Assembly (NCBI GenBank): GCA_905221605.1
Contig: CAJNDS010000384.1
Span: forward strand, 1 to 64,000
Length of the DNA: 64,000 nt
Reading direction: 5' to 3'
From: Symbiodinium natans
Lineage: Eukaryota > Sar > Dinophyceae > Suessiales > Symbiodiniaceae
The notes under the pieces are model-generated. The model was not told the DNA's origin. It ran no database searches and was given only the letters and a program-made list of their open reading frames with translations. The position numbers and the translations under genes are program-made. The stretch's first letter is position 1; every line of letters starts with the position of its first letter. Shown here piece by piece: positions 56,641 through 64,000 of this stretch.

Positions 56641-57486
56641 ATGGAGCAAAATTGTAGTCTTCCCACGTCACAGGGCAGAGACACAGCGGAGCATTCACAC
56701 AAGCCTAGTCTGAAATGGAACACGGGCATCAACGAGCTGCCTAGATCGAAGCCCTCGCTCAAGCATCTGCTAGGGATCCTCGGCACAACGGCCCGATCCT
56801 CCAATGCAATTCAGCGATACATGGCCAATAGCAGAACCTCCAGACTTCTGCTGTCCAATGCTATCCGCCAAACCACCCTTCCAAACAGCCAAGAGAACAC
56901 CAGCCCGAGCCGCCCTAGCCTCCTTTCGCGGCAGCCTGAGGGCGGGAGAACCGCGGACCTGTCTTCGGCTACATCTGCGAAGCATGGCAGCCCATGCCGG
57001 CTACCGACTTTGGAAGGTGCTGATGCCTCCGCTCCGCCGGTCGGGCCGCGCCGGTGGTGGCCGCGGCCGCAGCGAGCCAGGCCGCTGCCGCGGGTAGACC
57101 AACCTGCAAGCATGTCGAGCCGTGGCCACGTCACGGTCAGTAGCGACAGACATGTTTACGGCAACCTCCTTTCGACGAGCTTTCGCATTATCAGTTTTGT
57201 GTTTCGGTCAGTCTGCTACTACTGCGAATGCTCTTGTACGAGCGGTAAGACAAGAACGTTTTCATGGCATGCAACAAACATGCATGAATCCAATGCCTGC
57301 ACCGGCCGGCCCTCGACAAAACCTAAATTTTGGAATTGTGGAAACCGCAAGGCGTGCCTGCGGCCAGCTTTTCCTGGGCACTGGCTGGCCTGGCAGATCT
57401 CAAAACAGAGTGCGCTCCAGAAACTGGATCACTGGAAAGGCCACAGCTGCAATTGCAGCTCTCACCTCACCATCCAAAACCCTTAG
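56641..57486 (+). other. Overlapping long ORFs, not assigned
   Basis: A 281-codon plus ORF is Ser/Arg-rich and lacks recognisable domains; other plus (57,122-57,544) and minus frames are also open. ALVRAVRQERFHGMQQTC in the second plus ORF looks somewhat protein-like. No call is made. Confidence 0.25.
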
Positions 57487-57772
57487 ACCTAAGAAATCCA
57501 GAATCCAGAAACCACGCGGCACGGCGAAACCCTGCGAAACCTAAACCCACCATCGAGAACCCGCACTTCAAGTCCGAAACGTCTGTCTTCGCCTTGGAGC
57601 AAATAGCATGGACGGTCGGGTTCAGGGTTTCCGACCTCTCGGCCTGGGACAAGGCCACACGAAGGGAGTTGCGCTCTCGATGAGGCAGTTAGGGTGTGGG
57701 AGGGTTCGGGTTGAGGTTTGATTGAGGCTGCAGGACTTGCATCACCATCTCGAGCATCTGCACACTCGGTAG

Positions 57773-58012
57773 AAAGAGAGAGAGAGAGAGTGACAGAGAG
57801 AGAGAAAGAGACAGAGAGACAAGAGAGAGAAATGAGATCGCACCTCGTTCCGGCGCTGTGGCTCAGAGGTCCACCCCGCCTGCGTGGGGCATGGAGCGTA
57901 CGAGCGCAGGCAGAGAGAGGGAGAGAGCGAGAGAGAGAGAGACAGACAGGACAGACAGACAGACAGACAGGCGGACAGACAGACAGACAGATACAGACAG
58001 ACAGACAATCAC
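57773..58012. repeat. (GA)n and (CAGA)n microsatellites
   Basis: GAGAGA tract at 57,773-57,830 and GAGAGA then ACAGACAGACAG at 57,912-58,010. Confidence 0.95.
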
Positions 58013-58931
58013 TCGATATCACGAGAAAACTAACTAATATGTATATAAAAGACGTGAAAGAAAAGGCATCTTGCTGCACACAGCCTGCTCCCTTAAAGGG
58101 TACTTTGGGCTGGCCACCTTGGCCACCTTGGCATTAAAATGTATTTACAACCGCTGCTGTTTCTCACTCTAACCCACAGGGTCGAAGATTATCAGACTGT
58201 GTCCTGCAAGAGAGGATCCTGCTGCGTAATAGCATACTATCCTGAGAAACAGCTTCCGTGTTTCCGCACGGGCTTTTGGTGAGACGCGCATGGTGAATTC
58301 GAGTTCCCTGCAGTGGCGATGGCAAAACAGAACTCTGCACAACACTGGGGTGGGCCTAAGAATCCGGGAAGGACTCGCTGGACTGCAGACGACCACTCCT
58401 TCACTCAGAGCTCCTGGGCTAGGCGAGGGCCTGTGCTCAGCTCGGACATCTCCAGTTGCTTCCGATGCCCTGAAGCTTCACCGAAGCAGGAAAGTAGACG
58501 CTGGGGCAGCGGCGTTGGCTTGAAGCTGGTGCAGGGTGATGCGGCCTGAAACCCACTCCAAAAGTGCGGATCTTCGACGGCATCTACTAGCACTCTAAAT
58601 GCGGGACCAACACAAGTTCACATCTGACGTTGTTCTCCCGTCCTAAGGGGAGTAGGACGCGCCTTCAAGTGGTTTACGGGTGCAGCTAGTGCATCGAAGG
58701 TCGTTACGTTGGTTCTTGTCCGGATGCAAATCCGTAGCCTGTCGACTGGACGTCCAGCTGCTGCCAGACGCCGGAGGCTCGGTCCTTGCGAGGGTGTGAG
58801 CCTTCTAAGGTGTCCCACGTGATTTGCTATGGGCTAGAGGCTTTGGGGCTTCGTCTGCATGACAGACTCGCTCGTGTACGCAACATGCTGAGCCAGAAAC
58901 ATGCTGAGCCAGAACATCAGTCGTACAGAGC

Positions 58932-59033
58932 GGGGGTTTCCGAAACTAGGGGTACGCCTTTTGGGGGTCCCTTCAAGAGACTTCTACTCTTATTGGGGTA
59001 TAAGCAGGGCACCCCGAATATCGTAAACCCCCA
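58932..59033. mobile_element. Inverted-repeat family element, copy 4 (complete)
   Basis: A 102-base element with terminal inverted repeats. The left end is GGGGGTTTCCGAAACTAGGG; the right end read backwards is GGGGGTTTACGATATTCGGG, each followed by GTACGCC or GTGCC. The inner part shares GGGGGTCCCTT and CTTATTGGGGTAT with copies 1-3. No coding capacity. It is the best-defined member of the family. Confidence 0.75.
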
Positions 59034-59150
59034 TGTGCGACTCAGGCCTTCAGCTCCCAGATCACAAGTGCAGCCTCGAACTCTGCCTCTCGAAGCAGAA
59101 ATGCCATGGGAGCAGCGGAGCCATTGGATTGCAGCGGAGCCGACAATAGC

Positions 59151-59501
59151 TCAAGCCTTTTGCTCAAGAAATTGCATCACCCAAGCATAGGCTTTCCCCA
59201 ATTGCTTTTCTGCAGGGGTTCTTGTTTCTTTCTCAGAATTCCAACCTAGCCCGATGCTCTGCTTGCTTGGTTGCTTTTGTCTCCTGTTGTCCCTCTTCAT
59301 GTGGCCTCGAAAGGGGCTCTCCTCGTCTCTGCTCGTCTCCCTTTTGTCCCCCTCTAAGTGGCTCTGGAGCTGGCCTCGGCTGGGGACCTGGACTCTTTGT
59401 CTGCCTCCCCTTTCAAAAGAGGGCGGCGTCGGCCGCTCCTCGTCTCCTCGCGTCTCCCTGCTTTCTTCCTGGGTCCGTGGACTCCTGTTCTCACCCTTCA
59501 T
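59151..59501 (-). CDS. Repeat-encoded basic/acidic ORF
   Basis: A 116-codon minus ORF running out of the minisatellite: ESRETRGDEERPTPPSFERG, SHLEGDKRETSRDEESPFRG, then KAYAWVMQFLEQKA at the end. The last 20 residues look like a normal protein end. It may be an exon whose internal part expanded as a minisatellite, or no gene at all. Confidence 0.28.
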   Translation of the reverse strand: MKGENRSPRTQEESRETRGDEERPTPPSFERGGRQRVQVPSRGQLQSHLEGDKRETSRDEESPFRGHMKRDNRRQKQPSKQSIGLGWNSEKETRTPAEKQLGKAYAWVMQFLEQKA

Positions 59502-59870
59502 GTGGATGGCCTCAAGACTCCGCTTGTCTCCTTGTTGTCCCTTGCCTTGATGTGGGTAGCCTCGGCTGCTTGTCTCCGCTTGTCTCTCCGGTTTCGCGCC
59601 CTGTGCTCTCTGTCTCCCATGTTATCTTTGTTCTGTGGGGACACTTTGTCTCCACTCCGCTTGTCACGCCTTGTCCCGCTTCATGTGGGTGGCCTCAGCC
59701 GGACTCCCACTCCTCGTCGCCACTTGTCTGCCAACTCCATGTCTCCGCTTGCCTCTTCTTGTCCCCTTCATGTGGGTGGCCTTCTCTGCGCTTGTCTCCC
59801 TTGTCCCTTCACGTGGATGGCCTCGGCCCGGTACCTGGACACTTTGACCCTTTCGTAGGTCACCTGACTG
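59270..59870. repeat. Degenerate minisatellite with CTTCATGTGGGTGGCCTC motif
   Basis: The motif CTTCATGTGG(G/A)TGGCCTC recurs at about 59,295, 59,497, 59,549, 59,680, 59,767 and 59,807, separated by CTTGTCTCC/CTTGTCCC units. On the minus strand the repeats keep open frames with GHMKRDNRRQ, EATHMKRDK and EAIHVKGQGR, rich in Arg, Lys, Glu and Thr. The 225-codon plus ORF is Cys/Ser/Pro-rich and likely an artefact. Confidence 0.75.
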
Positions 59871-60188
59871 TGCTTGAGTTTCATGCAATATCCGCGTGAA
59901 CCGTTGGGCGACTGCTCGTGCACGCTTGGCACCTCCGAGAAGTGAAATCTTTGGGTTGTACAAGTGATGCATGTCCTCTTCTTGTTCGATCTTGTTCGTC
60001 TTCGTCTTCGTCTTTGTATTCTTCTGGAAAATACACCAACATGACCACATTCCAAATGATGCCGCACTCCCACCCCCTCCCCCAGACTCCCCCAGCTGCT
60101 TTCTTCCCCCAATGGGCCTGGGTCATCGCCTCCGCCTCCGTAGACGAGCCTGCAGAGTTGACGATCCGAAGACTTCCCGAATCTTTAC

Positions 60189-60263
60189 CTCCCCAGGATT
60201 TGCAGCCTCCGAGGTCTGAGCGATTTGGGCAACAAGGGCCTTTTGTCCCTGCGTATACCCCTC
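60189..60263 (-). CDS. Exon of an unknown gene
   Basis: A 75-base, phase-0 exon between acceptor AGACCAG and a consensus donor (GAG then GTAAAG). It encodes YTQGQKALVAQIAQTSEAAN followed by PGE. The 184-codon minus ORF in another frame (59,881-60,435), with EEYKDEDEDEQDRTRRGH, overlaps it and may include a second exon near 60,025-59,970. The family is not recognised. Confidence 0.45.
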
Positions 60264-60899
60264 CTGGTCTTGCTTTGTACAGGAGTTGCGATATCTCTGT
60301 ATATGTGGAACTTGAAACAGTCTCCAAGCTGGGGCACTTTGTCCGATTTAAAATGAACTGTGCGTGGAACGACTTATGCCAGGCTTGCGGCAGTTTCGTG
60401 CAATGATGGGTAGACATCATCCCGAAAGAAGCCACTAGCCAAAAAGAAGTCGATCAGGTCGGAAGAGCGCCGACAGGAGTTGCCACGACGCGCCTGCAAT
60501 CCTGCCAGACCAGGGACACTGGGGACTTTTCAAATTTTCTTCGATCCTTCAAGTACAGGTACCTTTGTGACCTTTGTTGCCCATTCCATCCCATTCCCAT
60601 GGCCGCAAGTGCATCACCTCCCAAACCATCAGCCCACAGTGCCCTTGCACCCCTCTGCGGCGACAACAACGTCCTGAACTTCATCCCCCCCCGTCCTGCT
60701 CCTCTAGTCGACAACAGCCTCTGCCAGTCGATTTGCGGTCAAATCTCTGCGGAGACTGGTCCTGTCCAGGGAGGTTTCGGACTCGAGAGCAGAGCCTGAG
60801 AGCTGGCTTTCAAATATCACAGCAATGCCTACTGGCCTCACTCCCCGACGCACGAGTGGCGGGTGTCCTCCATTCAAAATCAAGCGCGGTGAACATGCT

Positions 60900-61306
60900 T
60901 CATGCCTGAAGGATGCTAGTCTGTCCGCGGTGGCCAGAGCAAGATAAGACGGGTAATGCCGGTAATGCCTTGCAATTTGCTCTGAAAGTCCACAACGGTC
61001 CTATCTTCTCCAGAAGGTTGTCTTCGAACTCGTCGGATGACATCATGGCCATACCCTCCTCCTCGTCCTCCGCGCCCGGTCGCCTATACAGTATGAGAGC
61101 CAGGCCAAGCTGAACAACACTCGATTTTCTGAACTCCTAGAAAAACGGACATCCTGCAAGGATGCGTCGAGGCCCAGTCGCCGAACCAATAAGAGCTCGA
61201 TGCCATTCGGGGGAACCCTCAGCACTAATTTGCCTTGGGCTTGCGACAGCACTTTCTGCAACGGGTCATAGGAGAAGGTTTCCTCGTGTCTCGGGCGAGG
61301 GGCATC
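60900..61306 (-). CDS. 3' exons of an unknown gene
   Basis: Exon 61,306 to about 61,154, after CCCTCCAG, encodes RHEETFSYDPLQKVLSQAQG then KLVLRVPPNGIELLLVRRLG; its donor is GA or GC rather than GT. The terminal exon, 61,109-60,900 after TTGTTCAG, encodes LGLALILYRRPGAEDEEEGM then SSDEFEDNLLEKIGPLWTF and a TGA stop. An upstream exon near 61,500-61,380 (LKHTDVDVIFENHVLGLDDK) probably belongs to it. Lengths agree in phase 0. Family unknown; the terminal exon has a short hydrophobic run and an acidic patch. Confidence 0.55.
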
Positions 61307-61549
61307 CTGGAGGGCAGCATGGTGGGGCAGGCATGGCGCAGATTCTAACTACAAGTAGCTGCAAAAAGGCAGCCAACGGGATGCTGCGCTTTTGCATCCA
61401 GGCTGCTCAGCTTGTCGTCCAAGCCCAACACATGATTCTCGAAGATGACGTCCACATCCGTGTGCTTCAAGTGCAATCCTTGATCAAGGTGGTGTCTTGG
61501 GAGCATCTTCTGGGATGAGCACGCGAAGGCTTTAGGGGGGGTGGGAAGG

Positions 61550-62040
61550 CAACTAGCACCTCTCTCCCCATGCGAGAGTGCCGTTTACAAGGCTTCCAGT
61601 AGGGCCCAGGAGTTTGCCTTGGGAAAAGCTAAGAAGCTCTTGCAAGTACCCCGTGTAGAATACGGCCCACGTATGTCCACGTAGGTTGCGTGAGTCAGCC
61701 AGGCTAGACGAAGAGGATGAGGGTCTCAACGATGCAAAAGCTTAAGAAAACAGACGTCGTGCAGGTGGCTCAACACCACCTCAATGATGTCATTACAACG
61801 TGACGCGGGGCTTGCAGGGGCTTGGTCAGAACGACTTTAGTCATCACAGCCCTGCAAAGGTCCAACGCTTCATATGCTTCATCCCGCAGATGCTAAGGAG
61901 CGGTCGTCCACAAACAAAGTATTTCAGCGGAAGCGTCAAGACATGCCAGGAGCCTGAGTTCAAGATCGGATCGGGAGTCTCTTAGGATCCCTATGTAAAT
62001 TCCCGCACAGCACTGACGCCTTTTAAGACAAAGCGGAAAA
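61550..62040. other. No gene recognised
   Basis: Short ORFs only, without motif or splice evidence. Confidence 0.4.
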
Positions 62041-62042
62041 AG

Positions 62043-62367
62043 TCACGGATGCGATATGGTGCCTGCACAACTTTCAACCACGATCCGCAACATGTGCCAT
62101 GGGTTTGCATAAGAGTTGAGTTGCCAATCTTGGTATCGAGAAGAACCTGACAAGCCAAATAGGGCAAGGTCTAAAACTATCAGCAGAAGGAGCAGCTCCG
62201 ACACCCGTTTCTCGCAACCCTTGGAGTACCGCTTCATTGACCCGTCTCGCAAACAGAGCACTCAGCAACAGCTTCACCCAAGCCCCGCATCCAGCCTCCC
62301 CTGATAGGGTGCGCAGGCGCCTCAGATCTGCAGTCTTGGCAGAGCTTGGCAGCTTTGGCAGCCGCAA
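62043..62367 (-). CDS. Possible membrane-protein exon(s)
   Basis: One minus frame encodes CEKRVSELLLLLIVLDLALF (a membrane helix) followed by QDWQLNSYANPWHMLRIVVE; another encodes RRLRTLSGEAGCGAWVKLLL. The first resembles the start of an ion-channel segment, but this is only a composition-level impression. Confidence 0.3.
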
Positions 62368-62993
62368 CCGCCGAAGTGTGATGCAACGGTCCTGCTTTGA
62401 AACTCATGCCAGGGCACAAGGGAGTGTTGTTGTTGCACGGACCTGCAGACGGCAAGGCCACAAACTCTTGTGGTTTGGCTTGGTTTGGCATCTAGGTTAA
62501 CTGAAGAAGCCACGCAATCCCTCTCAGCACAACCGGACATCTGCAAGGGGCACTTGCGCAGCCTTCAGCCACGCTCGGCAAAGCCCGCCGCTGCATCCTG
62601 GCAGAAAGCTCTAGCAGCTTCGCGAGGCATAATTCAGAAGCGAAATGGGGTTGCGAGACGGGACGACACGCCTAGAGCGACCTGAGCTCCGAAGACAGAA
62701 GCGGCCTGTCAACCTCCCCGTGTCTTCACGAACTGATGATCACCCTGAAATTCGGGGACCTCTTGAATACCCTTAAATTTCCTAAATCTCTGCGCTTCAG
62801 AACCGCGTCATCTTACCAAGCGGCCGCGGGCTGAGCGGCACAGGTTTGGCCACCGATCGCATGGGGATCAGGGGCAACTGAGTCAGCCTTAGGATGGCGA
62901 GGGCAAGGAATGGAGATGAGCAGGCAAACTAGCGATGGCTTCGGTTCTATCTCTGTCTTCGGTTGGTTTGGTATTGTGCCACACTAAGGACAT

Positions 62994-63377
62994 TCAGGGG
63001 CTGCTTAAGCAGAGCAGCCCGCCAAAAGACTCTTCCTCGAGGCTGCCGTCGGCGGCAGCAACTTCGTCCGGCCACACGCGGAAGGGAACCACATCATCGT
63101 CGAAGTCTGGGCAGAGGTGGCCACACGCTGTGGCGGGACAGTATTCAACAAGTCCCCCCCCGGTCCTCCCTCGAGGCTTGTCCAGGGTGGCATCCTGAGG
63201 CGTGGCGTGCGCGTTGCAAGCAAAGTAGGTCACGGTAGCTCCAGACAAAATTGCAGAGTCGCTACAGTGCAGGGAACCATCCTTGGGCCCATGGCCCAGA
63301 ACTACAAAGTTCACCGGAATCCACCCAAACTTAAGAACTCTCGGCCTGAGCTTTACGCTCCTGCAGGGAGTACCCAT
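62994..63377 (-). CDS. Hypothetical protein
   Basis: 127 codons from ATG at 63,377 to a stop at 62,994. Well-mixed composition: KFGWIPVNFVVLGHGPKDGS, ILSGATVTYFACNAHATPQD, then an acidic C-terminal part HLCPDFDDDVVPFRVWPDEV. Part may be intron read-through (a proline/glycine-rich GRTGGG run lies at the middle). Family not recognised. It is among the better single-ORF candidates in the window. Confidence 0.45.
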   Translation of the reverse strand: MGTPCRSVKLRPRVLKFGWIPVNFVVLGHGPKDGSLHCSDSAILSGATVTYFACNAHATPQDATLDKPRGRTGGGLVEYCPATACGHLCPDFDDDVVPFRVWPDEVAAADGSLEEESFGGLLCLSSP

Positions 63378-63464
63378 GGCAGCTTTCTAAATGTGTGAAA
63401 CCGAGCGAACCGGGTGCCCCTTGCACAGAGTGACAACCTACTCGTCCAGTTTGCGAAGGGGGGG

Positions 63465-63540
63465 GATCGCTATTAGATATTATTTAGTATTATCAATTAT
63501 GTTTAAAAATTGAAAAATCATTGTTAATTTTGAATACTTG
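63465..63540. repeat. AT-rich island
   Basis: TATTAGATATTATTTAGTAT type sequence, about 75 bases, after a poly-G tract. Confidence 0.75.
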
Positions 63541-63784
63541 TTTGCTAAAGGAACTAGATGGCTCGGCGAGTCATTGTTACACATGTTAAGCCAAGGGGCT
63601 CGAGCCAAAAAGGGGCCAGGGTTTAAGAAACATCACGCTGGCGATATTGGGCCCCAGTCACACTTCATCACCTTGGTTCTCAGGTTTTGGGCTCAGGTGT
63701 TGGGGATTAATGCCGGCCTGCCTTGACTCCAAGCTGCCTCGATGGAGCCATACTTCTCAAGCAGAGCCCTGCAACGGCTTCAGG

Positions 63785-63871
63785 GTTTCGGGTTTAGGGT
63801 TGAGGGTTGAGGGTTTAGGGTTTAGGGTTTAGGGTTTAGGGTTTAGGGTTTAGGGTTTAGGGTTTAGGGTT
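63785..63871. repeat. TTTAGGG array near the window end
   Basis: About 12 units with two TTGAGGG variants at the left edge; unique sequence follows, so this is interstitial and not the chromosome end. Confidence 0.95.
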
Positions 63872-64000
63872 CCCCATGCCCGTGAGAAGACTAGAAGCAA
63901 ACTGACTTCGCCTCGGCTTCTGGCCGAGAGGCGTCGAGAACAAGCAACCACCTTTAAAGCCCCCCTCTACAGAACTTGCTGGGAGTGGGACCGCCCTGCG

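Noticed and set aside
59140-59170. Possible relict spliced-leader sequence (TTTTGCTCAAG)
   Set aside because: Only a short partial match to the dinoflagellate spliced leader end; not enough to claim a retroposed transcript.
59222-59899. 225-codon Cys/Ser/Pro-rich plus ORF
   Set aside because: Read of the minisatellite in a stop-poor frame.
63785-63871. Chromosome end
   Set aside because: Unique sequence follows the TTTAGGG array to the end of the window, so it is interstitial.

Overview
The window looks like nuclear DNA of a dinoflagellate, most likely Symbiodiniaceae. Four things point there: long and degenerate TTTAGGG (CCCTAAA) arrays scattered inside the sequence; GC-rich genes broken into many very short exons; introns that mostly start with GC instead of GT, with a G often following the acceptor AG; and simple-sequence blocks (TG, GAGAGAAA, CTTT, CAGA, CTG) plus AT-rich islands in a GC-leaning background. 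Almost no gene is readable as one long ORF. The longest ORFs are mostly chance or repeat ORFs, and the real genes only appear when short exons are stitched together. I found no tRNA, rRNA, CRISPR array or bacterial-style operon.

Three genes can be reconstructed exon by exon with matching intron phases, all on the minus strand. (1) 22,641-19,444: an ArsH-type NADPH-dependent FMN reductase (arsenic resistance flavoprotein) in at least eight exons; six of its seven introns begin with GC. One of its introns holds a cluster of same-strand, coding-like ORFs. (2) 36,824-32,466: a PTEN-like protein with phosphatase and C2 domains, in which the catalytic cysteine of HCKAGKGRTG reads valine. (3) 55,234-51,673: a multi-pass membrane protein of the DUF3556 family, best known to me from mycobacteria. 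Other supported but less defined minus-strand genes are a coiled-coil gene (about 15.1-12.3 kb), a PDZ-like exon (9.7 kb), a secreted or membrane two-exon fragment (18.2-17.8 kb), a gene with a TIR-like exon (45.1-44.3 kb), a membrane protein (46.2-45.9 kb) and unknown genes at 61.3-60.9, 63.4-63.0, 60.3, 49.6, 48.6, 31.5, 18.7 and 15.7 kb. Nearly all convincing exons lie on the minus strand, as in a unidirectional gene block. The plus strand carries a decayed LINE reverse-transcriptase fragment (39.5-40.2 kb), one coiled-coil candidate (43.4-44.0 kb) and a few doubtful ORFs.

Layout: 0-7 kb mostly repeats and unassigned DNA; 7-16 kb minus-strand coding exons; 16-17.6 kb telomere-like arrays, an orphan ORF and AT-rich DNA; 17.8-24.5 kb minus genes including arsH; 25-30 kb repeat-rich with few exons; 30-37 kb minus genes including the PTEN-like gene; 37-44 kb doubtful ORFs and the LINE; 44-50 kb minus genes; 50.5-55.4 kb the DUF3556 gene and possible distal exons; 56-59.9 kb repeats and a minisatellite; 60-63.4 kb minus genes; the end is another TTTAGGG array.

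The most interesting unexplained signal is a family of short inverted-repeat elements (at 22.9, 45.8, 52.0 and 58.9 kb). Their GGGG(C)GT end can itself serve as a splice donor, and at least one copy lies inside an intron. They look like candidate introner-type elements. All exon borders were fitted by eye to recalled family motifs; no search or RNA evidence was available.
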